DNA of 8,108 nucleotides from Pseudomonadota bacterium (GCA_023423675.1 JAFAFD010000359.1:1-8108); one strand, 5' to 3'. Positions 1 to 6,257 are shown, counted from the stretch's first letter. The notes: generated by a model from the sequence alone, not told the origin. Numbers and translations: made by a program.

Positions 1-74
1 AGCCATGCTCGACTGCTTCTGTAACAGGCAATCGGCGAAGAGCAGTCGAGCATGGCTCGACTCTACAGAAGCAG
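1..74. repeat. Inverted pair of SMAG-type (GTAG) REP repeats
   Basis: A perfect 17-bp inverted repeat joins 1-17 to 41-57 across a 23-base loop, and a second perfect 11-bp pairing joins 13-23 to 64-74; the two share bases 13-17 and cannot form fully together. Within the right arm, 44-62 is an 8-bp stem with a 3-base ATG loop, followed at 63-66 by CTAC, which is GTAG on the minus strand. That layout (GTAG head, then a short GC-rich hairpin) fits the SMAG repeats of S. maltophilia in minus orientation. The left element reads as the second half of a plus-oriented copy whose GTAG head would lie just outside the window. I infer a two-element inverted cluster. Family assignment rests on the head and hairpin shape only. 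Confidence 0.75.
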
Positions 75-94
75 GTCAATCGTCATCGCCCGCA

Positions 95-117
95 GTAGAT
101 CCACGCCATACGTGGAT
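95..117 (+). repeat. SMAG-type hairpin in copy 1
   Basis: GTAG at 95-98 is followed by a 7-bp stem ATCCACG/CGTGGAT (99-105 with 111-117) and a 5-base loop. The equivalent stem in copy 2 has 8 pairs; here A at 110 replaces the G that would close the eighth pair. GTAG head plus short hairpin is the form expected of S. maltophilia SMAG elements. Such elements are thought to be mobilised by REP-associated tyrosine transposases encoded elsewhere; none is encoded in this window. Confidence 0.75.
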
Positions 118-150
118 GAAAGCCCGACGGAATCACAATGAGGGGCAAAG

Positions 151-169
151 CCCTTCGCTGTGCGAAGGG
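151..169. terminator. Perfect 8-bp hairpin, possible weak terminator
   Basis: CCCTTCGC (151-158) pairs perfectly with GCGAAGGG (162-169) around a TGT loop. A smaller stem GGGC/GCCC (143-146 with 150-153) uses some of the same bases and would compete with it. Read on the minus strand the hairpin is followed by CTTTG, not a real U run, so it is a poor intrinsic terminator. It may simply be part of the repeated element. It lies about 130 bases past the operon stop. Confidence 0.35.
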
Positions 170-206
170 ATCCGACCCCGGATTGATCACCCTACTCCGC
201 CCGCCA

Positions 207-229
207 GTAGATCCACGCCATGCGTGGAT
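207..229 (+). repeat. SMAG-type hairpin in copy 2
   Basis: GTAG at 207-210, then a perfect 8-bp stem ATCCACGC/GCGTGGAT (211-218 with 222-229) closing a CAT loop. It lies 70 bases beyond the stop codon of the minus-strand operon, so its transcript could fold at the mRNA 3' end and protect it or help termination. That role is inferred from position only. Confidence 0.8.
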
Positions 230-262
230 GAAAGCCCGACGGAATCACAATGAGGGGCAAAG

Positions 263-281
263 CCCTTCGCTGTGCGAAAGG
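263..281. terminator. Imperfect hairpin beyond the operon stop, possible weak terminator
   Basis: This is the copy 2 equivalent of the 151-169 hairpin. TTCGC (266-270) pairs with GCGAA (274-278), then C265 faces A279, then two more G-C pairs follow. It sits 18 bases past the stop codon of the minus-strand operon, the right place for a terminator, but the minus-strand sequence after it (CTTTGCCCC) has no U tract. No better intrinsic terminator is visible for the operon. Confidence 0.35.
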
Positions 282-298
282 ATCCGACCCCGGGTTGA

Positions 299-1294
299 TC
301 ACCCTACTCCGCCGGCCTTCCAGTAATACCGCACCACATGGAAGAACACCGGCGCGGCGAAGCACACTGAATCCAGCCGGTCGAGCATGCCGCCATGGCC
401 CTCGATCATGTGGCCCCAGTCCTTGATGCCGCGGTCGCGCTTGATCGCCGACATCACCAGGCCACCCCAGAACCCCATCAGGTTGATCAGCAGCGACAGG
501 CCGAATGCCTGCAGCGGCGTGAACGGAGTGATCCACCACAGCGCCGCACCCAGCGCGCTGGCACTGAGCACGCCACCGACGAAACCTTCCACCGTCTTCG
601 ACGGCGACAGCTTCGGGGCAATCAGACGCTTGCCCAGCAGCTTGCCCCAGATGTACTGCAGGACGTCCGAGGACTGCACCACGATCACCAGGAAGGCGAA
701 CAGCAGCACGTTGCGCGACGGGTCGTGGCCGGGCACATGCAGGTTCAGCAGCAGCGGCACGTGCGAGATGCAGAACACGCAGATCATCAGCCCCCACTGC
801 ACCTTGGCCGTGCGTTCCAGGTAGTGCGTGGTGTCGCCACCGATGGTCGACAGGATCGGCAGGAACAGGAACGCATAGACCGGAATCAGCAGCGTGTACA
901 TGCCGTACCAGTCGATCCACACCAGGTAGTACTGCCATGGCAGCACAATGTAGAACGCGGCCAGCAGCGCGTAGTAATCACCCGAGCGCGTGGGCGCCAG
1001 GGTGATGAATTCGCGCAGCGCGAACAGCGAGATGATCGCGAACAGCACGATCACACCGGCGCGGCCGAACAGCAGCGCACCGCCGACGACAATCGCCATC
1101 ACCCACCACGCGCGGATGCGCGAGACGAGATTGGCGATGACCGCGCTGGGGTTCTCGCGCTGGCGCCAGCGCAGCGTCTCCGATACCAGCGTGGCCAGCA
1201 CCAGCACCGCACCGACACCGGCAAACAGCAGGCCGGTCTGCTGGCCCACGCTCTGCGTGGCCAGGTCGCCGGATACATCCAGCAGGAAGCTCAT
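299..1294 (-). CDS. ynbB: CdsA-like phosphatidate cytidylyltransferase (YnbB homologue)
   Basis: Predicted integral membrane enzyme of 331 residues that would make CDP-diacylglycerol from phosphatidate and CTP. Hydrophobic segments run from about 22-38 through most of the chain. The CdsA-family signature is at 282-308: S282, K285-R286, K291-D292, H300-G301-G302, D305-R306 and D308; one usual Pro/Gly position is Glu298. Upstream, D210 and the stretch APKLSPSKTVEG (226-237) match the usual substrate-site region. The sequence resembles E. coli YnbB more than housekeeping CdsA, as I recall those proteins. The start overlaps the acyltransferase stop by 4 bases (ATGA), with a GGAGG ribosome site (1301-1305) six bases upstream inside that gene. 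It is the last gene of the operon and ends inside a tandem repeat. The housekeeping cdsA is presumably elsewhere. Confidence 0.9.
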   Translation of the reverse strand: MSFLLDVSGDLATQSVGQQTGLLFAGVGAVLVLATLVSETLRWRQRENPSAVIANLVSRIRAWWVMAIVVGGALLFGRAGVIVLFAIISLFALREFITLAPTRSGDYYALLAAFYIVLPWQYYLVWIDWYGMYTLLIPVYAFLFLPILSTIGGDTTHYLERTAKVQWGLMICVFCISHVPLLLNLHVPGHDPSRNVLLFAFLVIVVQSSDVLQYIWGKLLGKRLIAPKLSPSKTVEGFVGGVLSASALGAALWWITPFTPLQAFGLSLLINLMGFWGGLVMSAIKRDRGIKDWGHMIEGHGGMLDRLDSVCFAAPVFFHVVRYYWKAGGVG

Positions 1295-1920
1295 GCGCGG
1301 CCTCCGTTCGGTGCCAGGTCCAGCAGCGCCTGGCGGCTGCGCGCGAGGAACGCGGCCTTGTCCTCATCGGCCTGCAGGCGCAGCGGCGTGCCGAAGGTCG
1401 CCGTGCACAGCAGCGGCAGTGGCAGGAAACGCCCCTTGGGCATCACCCGCTTCAGGTTGTCGATCCACACCGGTACGAACTCCAGTTCCGGGCGCTGCCG
1501 CGCCAGATGATAGATGCCACTCTTGAACGGCAGCAGCGGTTCCTCGCCGATGTTGCGCGTGCCTTCCGGGAACAGGATCAGCGAACATCCCTCGTCCACC
1601 GCATCGCGCAGCCCCTGCAGCGGATCCTGCTGGCGCCGCGCGGCGTCGCGCTCGACCAGCACGCCGTTGAACACCGCATCGATCAGGTAACGGCGCAGTG
1701 CATCGCCCTGCCAGTACTCTGCAGCGGCGACGGGTCGCACCTGGCGACGCAGCGCCGGCGGCATCGACGACCAGATCAGCACGAAATCGCCATGGCTGGC
1801 GTGGTTGCCGTAGTACACGCGGTGCTCGCTTGACGGCGCACAGCCGATCCACAGCGCGCGCGCACCGGTCACCACATGGATCGCGCCACTGCAGGCGCGG
1901 GCGATCAGCTCAGCAAACAT
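1291..1920 (-). CDS. PlsC-type 1-acylglycerol-3-phosphate acyltransferase family protein
   Basis: 209-residue acyltransferase of the PlsC/LPLAT family, likely membrane-associated, transferring an acyl chain to a lysophospholipid or similar acceptor. Block I is the catalytic H-x4-D motif at H40...D45 (NHASHGD). Block III is FPEGTR at 117-122, which binds the glycerol phosphate in this family. Block IV-like VPVWID is at 149-154, and F132-K133-S-G135 is also typical. It is shorter than housekeeping PlsC and looks like a specialised paralogue. Its start has the best ribosome site of the operon: GGAGG (1926-1930) five bases before ATG. Twelve bases separate it from the upstream gene; its stop overlaps the next start. 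In context it probably supplies or remodels phosphatidate for the CdsA-like enzyme. The true acceptor cannot be read from sequence. Confidence 0.9.
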   Translation of the reverse strand: MFAELIARACSGAIHVVTGARALWIGCAPSSEHRVYYGNHASHGDFVLIWSSMPPALRRQVRPVAAAEYWQGDALRRYLIDAVFNGVLVERDAARRQQDPLQGLRDAVDEGCSLILFPEGTRNIGEEPLLPFKSGIYHLARQRPELEFVPVWIDNLKRVMPKGRFLPLPLLCTATFGTPLRLQADEDKAAFLARSRQALLDLAPNGGRA

Positions 1921-1932
1921 CGTTACCTCCGC

Positions 1933-2370
1933 TCAGGTCTGCGGCCACAGCACGGCCAGCAGCAGCACCGCAAACTGCAGCAGCGTGGCCACGTACTGGC
2001 GCACCAGCAGGCGGCGCATGCCGATCCAGCGTACGTCCCAGCCGCGCACCGGCGCCTGCGCCTCGCGGCGGCGCAGGCCGGCGGTGTGCAGGGCCGCATC
2101 CACCCGCTCAGCCGCCGCCTCACCCTGCAGGTGTTCGCACAGCAGCAGCTGCAGCAGGCTGGCATCCAGCTGCACGCGCACGGCGTAATACGCCTGCACC
2201 ACGCCCACAGCCACGCTCAGCAGCAGCAGGCCGGCGGCGAACATCGCCAGGCCGGGCTCGATGCCCAGCAGCAACAACGCCACCAGCAGCAGGCCCAGTG
2301 ACAGCGCGGCGGGCAACCGGCCCTGGTGCAGCAGCAGGTGCATCATCGGCAGATCGGCAGTGGTACTCAT
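1933..2370 (-). CDS. Unrecognised small membrane protein in lipid operon
   Basis: 145 residues, no family recognised. Three hydrophobic stretches are clear: about 19-37, 40-60 and 123-142. Between the second and third lies a soluble loop (61-122) rich in Leu, Ala, Glu and Arg, including a QLLLCEHLQGEAAAERVDAA stretch (74-93) that could be an amphipathic helix, and a basic patch RWIGMRRLLVRQ just before the last membrane segment. No catalytic motif is visible. The ATG overlaps the YnbD stop by 4 bases and has a GGGAG ribosome site (2379-2383) eight bases upstream, so it is very likely translated and coupled. I know of no counterpart in the E. coli ynbABCD cluster. A partner or scaffold for the neighbouring membrane enzymes is a guess from context. 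Confidence 0.8.
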   Translation of the reverse strand: MSTTADLPMMHLLLHQGRLPAALSLGLLLVALLLLGIEPGLAMFAAGLLLLSVAVGVVQAYYAVRVQLDASLLQLLLCEHLQGEAAAERVDAALHTAGLRRREAQAPVRGWDVRWIGMRRLLVRQYVATLLQFAVLLLAVLWPQT

Positions 2371-3701
2371 GCAGTGCGCTCCCGTGCGGCGGCGGCCGCG
2401 ATGGCCTGTAGGTGAACGTCATGCAGGACGATGGACGGCCGTGCGGCACGCACCCGCGCCACCGCTTCGGCGGCGCTGCATACCCGGCCGCTGCGCAGCA
2501 GCCAGGTGGCGACGCTGGCCGCACTGCGCGAGTAGCCCAGCGCGCAGCACACCAGCAGCGGCCCCTGCGCACGCAGGGCTTCGATGGCATCGGCGGCCTC
2601 GGCCAGCTGCGCCGGCGTGGGCACCACCAGATCCAGCATCGGCACGCTGGCATAGGCTGCGCCCGGCGCCGTGCAGGACAGCTCGGCGCAGGCATCGACC
2701 ACGCCGCGCAACGGCACTGGCAGCGCGGCGCAGGGAATGCGGCCCAGCCACACGCCACCGGCCACTTCCACCGGCTGCGGCGCACTACGCGTCCACAACC
2801 GCGAATTGATCCAGGCCGCGGCCAGGTACGGTGCCAGCAGCCAGCGCGCGGCCATGGTCAGTCGCCCATCGGCGCGCTTCTGGAACACCGCCGTGCCCAG
2901 CCCGGCATAGGCCAGCGCCACCAGCAGCAGCGACACCACCGGCCACAGCAGCCACAGCGCCGCGCCCCCCAGCAGCACCACCGGCACCAGCAGCACCGCG
3001 GCGCCCAGCAGATAGAACGAGGCCAGGCGCCAGCGCTTTGGATCACGCGCCGTGCGCCACGCCCGCAGCGGCGGCGTGCCCTGCTCCGGCCACAGCCACA
3101 CGCACAGCCAGCCGGCCAGCAGGCCGGTGGGCACATCGATGAAGTGGTGCTGGAAGGTGGTCAGCACCGAGACGCCGATCAGCAGCGCCCAGCCATGCAG
3201 CAGCCAGCGCCACGCGCCCTGCAGGTACTGCGCGTACTTCACCCACAGCACGATCAGCAGCACGATGTGCAGCGACGGCGCCTGGTTGAACGGCTTGTCG
3301 AAACCCAGCAGCACATCGAACAGCCAGCCGAACACGCCGCCGATCTCCGGACGTTCAAAGCTGAAGCGCAGCGGCCACAGCAGGAAGCAGGCCACCGCGA
3401 TCAGCTGCGCGCTGAACAGCCGCAGCGCGTGCCGGTCCAGCTCAAGGCGCTGCCGGCACAGGAAGAACGAGATCGCGTAGAACAGATCGATCGACCAGTA
3501 CGGCACGATCGTCCACGGCACGAACGGAATGTGCGATTCCCAGGCGAATGCCATCACCGGCAGCACGGCGTGGCGCCCGGCCATCCAGTTGGCGAAGCCG
3601 TAGCTGGCGAAGAAGAACGGACCCAGCAGCACCAGCCACAGCAGGGCGCGCCGCCAAGGGCGCCCTGCCGCGGCCAGCGGGGTGGCAGCCAGCGTCGCCA
3701 T
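2367..3701 (-). CDS. ynbD: PAP2-like membrane phosphatase fused to dual-specificity phosphatase (YnbD homologue)
   Basis: 444-residue two-domain protein. The N-terminal part (about 16-270) is a multi-pass membrane domain of the PAP2 type: APSLH at 141-145 stands for the PSGH motif, H185 and D189 form the HxxxD motif, and R117-P118 may be the first motif; the form is closer to the inositol-phosphorylceramide-synthase-like PAP2 branch than to classical PAP2. The C-terminal part (about 305-440) is a soluble phosphatase domain with the CX5R loop C386-ALGYS-R392-S393 and D357 as likely general acid. The usual His before the catalytic Cys is Cys385. Likely role: removing or transferring phosphate on a lipid head group. 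The start shares one base with the YnbC stop (TGATG) and has no clear ribosome site, which suggests reinitiation. The substrate is unknown. Confidence 0.88.
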   Translation of the reverse strand: MATLAATPLAAAGRPWRRALLWLVLLGPFFFASYGFANWMAGRHAVLPVMAFAWESHIPFVPWTIVPYWSIDLFYAISFFLCRQRLELDRHALRLFSAQLIAVACFLLWPLRFSFERPEIGGVFGWLFDVLLGFDKPFNQAPSLHIVLLIVLWVKYAQYLQGAWRWLLHGWALLIGVSVLTTFQHHFIDVPTGLLAGWLCVWLWPEQGTPPLRAWRTARDPKRWRLASFYLLGAAVLLVPVVLLGGAALWLLWPVVSLLLVALAYAGLGTAVFQKRADGRLTMAARWLLAPYLAAAWINSRLWTRSAPQPVEVAGGVWLGRIPCAALPVPLRGVVDACAELSCTAPGAAYASVPMLDLVVPTPAQLAEAADAIEALRAQGPLLVCCALGYSRSAASVATWLLRSGRVCSAAEAVARVRAARPSIVLHDVHLQAIAAAAARERTA

Positions 3702-5452
3702 CAGGCGGTCCGGCGCGCCAGCGACACGGTGAAGATGCCGAACTCGTCGATGCGCTGCGCCACCTTCTCGAAGCCGGCCAGGCGCACCAGCTCATCCATT
3801 TCCTGCTGGGTACGACGGCGCATCACCCACGCCGCACCACCGCGGTGGCTGGTCAGCGCGCGGGCGATGAATTCCAGCTGCGGATGCCAGGGCTGGCCGG
3901 TATAGGCCAGGTAGCCGCCCACCGGCACGGTCGCGGCGATGCCCTGCAGCGAACGCAGCACCGCATCGTTGTCGGGGAACAGTTCGTACAGGCCCGACAC
4001 CACCGCCAGCGTCGGCGCCGGGTCGACCTGCGCCAGCTGCATCGGATCGAACGCATCGCCCTGCTCGAAGCGGGCAATGTCGGACGCGCCGAGGCGCTCG
4101 ATCAAGGCCTGGCCCTGGGTCACGTTCAGATCGCTGAAATCACGCAGCACGATGCGCTCGGCACGCTGTTCGCCCTGGCCCAGTGCTTCCAGCACATAGC
4201 GGCCGTGGCCGGCGGCCACGTCCAGCACGCGCACCGGCGTGCCCTGCCCGCGCAGGCGCTGGGCGGCGTCGCGCAGCAGTTCCTGCAGGTGCTGGCCGCG
4301 GATGCGGATGCCACGCCAGCCGATCGCATCGAGATAGTTGCGGTCGACCATGCGGCCCAGCGGGCCCTTGCCGCGCGCTTCGTCGCGATAGATGTAGTCC
4401 AGCGTGCTGCCCGAATCGAAGCCGGTCTGCAGGCCCAGCGCGATGCCTTCGGAAAGCGTGCCGCCAACGCGCAGGCCGCCACGCACCACGCGCCAGCGCA
4501 GGTCGGCCAGGCTGTTGCGCTCCGGCGGCCAGGCCAGGATTTCCGATTCTTCGAAGGTCGGCCCGTGACGGTGCGCATCGCGCCGCGATAGTTCGCGCAG
4601 CGGCTCGGCGAAGCGCGCCTGGATGAAGCTGCGGATGCGCGCCAGCGCCGGCGCGCGATCACGTTCGCCCAGCGTGTCGTGGAAGAAGCCCGGCAGGTGC
4701 ACGCGCTCCTTGACCGGGCTGGACAGGCGCTCGTAGAAGCGGTCCTGCGGGCCACGGTGCACGACGAAATCCGAACCGGACACCAGCAGCTGCACCGGCA
4801 CGCTGATCGCCTGCGCATCGGCGACGATGCGGTCGGCGGCCTCGTACAGGCCCAGCAGCACGCGCACCGAGATTGGCCGGGTGATCAGCGGATCGGTGCG
4901 GTAGCTTTCCACCCGCGCCGGATCGTGGGTCAGCCACTGCGGCTTGACGTAACTGTTGACGAAGAAGTTGCCGCGCAGCTTCTGCATCAGGGTCAGGCCA
5001 GCGCGCGCGAACGGCACGTACAGCTTCACCTTGAACGCCGGCGAGGCCATCACCAGCGCGCGCAGGCGCGGCGCGTAGTCGTGCACCCAGGTGGCGGCCA
5101 CCACGGCGCCCACGCTCTGCGCGATCACCACGATGTCCTCCACCGCGATGCCGTGCTCGGCACCGATGTGGGCGATGAAGCTGTCGAGGTCGCGCACCAG
5201 CGCCGGGAAGCCCGGGGCATCGCCGCGCGCGCCCGGCGAACGACCGTTGCCGCGCGCATCCCAGGCGAAGAACGCGGTATCGGGCAGGTCCAGCTCATCG
5301 ACCAGGTGGGTGACCCGGCCGGAATGCTCGTGGCCGCGATGCAGCAGCACGATGGCCTTGGCCGGCGTGGTGGTCGTGGTGCTCGCCCAGTACCGGTAGA
5401 ACAGCGGTACCTGGTCGAAGCTGTGGAATTCCCGTTCCTGCGCCTGACGCAT
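3701..5452 (-). CDS. ynbC: Alpha/beta hydrolase fused to SAM methyltransferase (YnbC homologue)
   Basis: 583 residues, close to the length I recall for E. coli YnbC. Residues 1-285 are an alpha/beta hydrolase of the monoacylglycerol-lipase/serine-aminopeptidase type: HRGHEHSGR (38-46), DARGNGRS (65-72), nucleophile S113 in AQSVGA (Ala where the family has Gly), acid D228 and H258. Residues 310-583 form a methyltransferase domain with SAM-binding motif LDVAAGHGRY (410-419) after a conserved linker. No signal peptide or membrane span is seen, so it is probably cytoplasmic and acts at the inner membrane face. The frame stays open upstream to 6253, but ATG at 5452 is chosen: a GGAG site precedes it, the YnbC-like sequence begins there, and the extension would overlap ynbA entirely. 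Likely substrates are a lipid or its head group; this is inferred from the operon. Confidence 0.9.
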   Translation of the reverse strand: MRQAQEREFHSFDQVPLFYRYWASTTTTTPAKAIVLLHRGHEHSGRVTHLVDELDLPDTAFFAWDARGNGRSPGARGDAPGFPALVRDLDSFIAHIGAEHGIAVEDIVVIAQSVGAVVAATWVHDYAPRLRALVMASPAFKVKLYVPFARAGLTLMQKLRGNFFVNSYVKPQWLTHDPARVESYRTDPLITRPISVRVLLGLYEAADRIVADAQAISVPVQLLVSGSDFVVHRGPQDRFYERLSSPVKERVHLPGFFHDTLGERDRAPALARIRSFIQARFAEPLRELSRRDAHRHGPTFEESEILAWPPERNSLADLRWRVVRGGLRVGGTLSEGIALGLQTGFDSGSTLDYIYRDEARGKGPLGRMVDRNYLDAIGWRGIRIRGQHLQELLRDAAQRLRGQGTPVRVLDVAAGHGRYVLEALGQGEQRAERIVLRDFSDLNVTQGQALIERLGASDIARFEQGDAFDPMQLAQVDPAPTLAVVSGLYELFPDNDAVLRSLQGIAATVPVGGYLAYTGQPWHPQLEFIARALTSHRGGAAWVMRRRTQQEMDELVRLAGFEKVAQRIDEFGIFTVSLARRTA

Positions 5453-5456
5453 GCAA

Positions 5457-5461
5457 TCTCC
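5457..5461 (-). promoter_or_regulatory. Ribosome binding site of ynbC
   Basis: GGAGA on the minus strand lies four bases before the ATG at 5452-5450. It settles the ynbC start against the much longer open frame that continues to 6253 through the ynbA gene. The 47-base gap between ynbA and ynbC is visibly richer in A and T than the genes around it, as expected for an accessible translation start. Confidence 0.7.
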
Positions 5462-5499
5462 AGATTGATAAGGCGTGTAGTCTTGTTGTTTGTCGTTGA

Positions 5500-6117
5500 T
5501 TACTGCGGCGGAGTCGCCGCTTGCTGCAGCCCGCGGCGGACGCGGTTGATCATCGTCAGCACGCACAGTGCGGCCATGGCCGCAGCCACGCCAGTGACCG
5601 TCATCGCGCCAACCCACCCGAAGGCCAGCAGCAGGCCCAGCGCCCCGATCACGAACGCGCGGTCGCTCTTGCCCATCGGGCCGTCGTAGCGGCGGCTGGC
5701 ACCGACCATCAGCCCCAGTACGCCGGCGTATTCGCTCAGCGCCGCGGTCCAGGCCAGCAGCCACAGCGCCTCGGGCCGCACGCCCGGCACGCTGAGCAGG
5801 GCCAGGTACAGCGCGGCGTCGGCGATCACATCGCACAACTCGTTCAGGTAGGCGCCCAGCTTGGACTGCTGGCCGAACTCGCGGGCCAGCATGCCGTCGA
5901 CGGCGTTGAGGGCCATGCGCAGCAGCATCCACAGCGGCAGCAGCAGGTACAGCAGCGGCTGCGCGGGCGCGCAGCACCCTACGGCGGCGGCCACCAGCAG
6001 CGAGACCACGGCGGCAGCCACGGTCACCGTGTTGGCGGTGATGCCGAGGCGGTAGAGCCCGCGCACGGCCGGACGCAAGAGGTCCTGGAAACGTCCTTTC
6101 AATGCATAGATCGACAC
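5500..6117 (-). CDS. ynbA: CDP-alcohol phosphatidyltransferase-like protein (YnbA homologue)
   Basis: 205-residue membrane protein of the CDP-alcohol phosphotransferase family, which moves a phosphatidyl group from CDP-diacylglycerol to an alcohol. Hydrophobic segments lie near 31-50, 53-70, 100-112, 116-138, 154-170 and 172-190. The family motif is at 71-96 but altered: N71-xx-D74-G75-xx-A78-R79-x8-G88-xxx-N92-xxx-D96, with Asn at the first and third Asp positions; D100 follows. E. coli YnbA, as I remember it, has the same two Asn and a very similar N-terminus, so this is a subfamily trait, not damage. The start is GTG, the only start codon in frame near the homologous N-terminus, and no good ribosome site precedes it. 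First gene of the operon. The acceptor alcohol is unknown. Confidence 0.88.
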   Translation of the reverse strand: MSIYALKGRFQDLLRPAVRGLYRLGITANTVTVAAAVVSLLVAAAVGCCAPAQPLLYLLLPLWMLLRMALNAVDGMLAREFGQQSKLGAYLNELCDVIADAALYLALLSVPGVRPEALWLLAWTAALSEYAGVLGLMVGASRRYDGPMGKSDRAFVIGALGLLLAFGWVGAMTVTGVAAAMAALCVLTMINRVRRGLQQAATPPQ

Positions 6118-6119
6118 GA

Positions 6120-6147
6120 TCTGAACCCGCTGATCCCTGGCAGTTCC
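6120..6147 (-). promoter_or_regulatory. Possible sigma-E-like promoter of the ynb operon
   Basis: On the minus strand GGAACT (6147-6142) is followed after 16 bases by TTCAGA (6125-6120). GGAACT is a good match to the -35 box of extracytoplasmic stress (sigma-E type) promoters; the -10 match is partial. TTCAGA ends two bases before the ynbA GTG, so transcription would begin about at the start codon and give a leaderless mRNA, which would explain the missing ribosome site. Both boxes could be chance. Confidence 0.3.
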
Positions 6148-6257
6148 GGCATAGCCTACCCCATCGCGTGTTCAGCCCGGCATGCGGATGCAGGCCGTTT
6201 TCCCCTGGCGGGGCCAGCAAAGCGCGCCAGCAGCGCCCGCCACCGGCCCCCACGAAC

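Larger units (their letters stand above)
95..206 (+). repeat. 112-bp direct tandem repeat, copy 1
   Basis: This unit is nearly identical to the next 112 bases; I see single-base differences at 110, in the hairpin arm near 167, near 182, and two near the right end. It contains, in order, a GTAG-headed SMAG-type hairpin (95-117), a hairpin at 151-169, and at its right end a stretch that mirrors the last codons and stop of the CdsA-like gene (about 187-206). The last part means the duplication took in the 3' end of that gene. The gene itself ends in copy 2, so this copy holds only a relic of the gene end. Confidence 0.9.
207..318 (+). repeat. 112-bp direct tandem repeat, copy 2
   Basis: Second unit of the tandem pair, starting again at GTAG (207-210). 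It overlaps the 3' end of the minus-strand CdsA-like gene: the gene's TGA stop (299-301) and its last codons lie inside it. Its SMAG hairpin (211-229) is a perfect 8-bp stem with loop CAT, while the matching stem in copy 1 has lost its innermost pair. Its second hairpin (263-281) carries a mismatch that copy 1 lacks, so each copy keeps one perfect hairpin. Confidence 0.9.

Noticed and set aside
95..318. CRISPR array, because of the direct repeats
   Set aside because: Only two units, 112 bases long and directly adjacent with no unique spacers, and no cas gene nearby.
395..1510. 371-codon plus-strand open frame antisense to the CdsA-like and acyltransferase genes
   Set aside because: Low-complexity Gln/Arg/His-rich product, no ribosome site, and both minus-strand genes have catalytic signatures.
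2412..3905. 497-codon open frame on the plus strand, antisense to ynbD and the end of ynbC
   Set aside because: Its product is almost all Gln, Arg, His, Ala and Pro with no domain, as expected from the opposite strand of a high-GC gene; the minus strand carries clear YnbD motifs.
4679..5689. 336-codon plus-strand open frame antisense to ynbC and ynbA
   Set aside because: Compositionally a shadow frame (His, Gln, Arg rich), no domain recognised, and it covers the catalytic regions of two convincing minus-strand genes.
5453..6253. N-terminal extension of YnbC by 267 codons, to a GTG at 6253
   Set aside because: It would overlap all of ynbA in another frame, its translation is Arg/Gly/Ala-rich with no similarity, and a proper ribosome site precedes the ATG at 5452.
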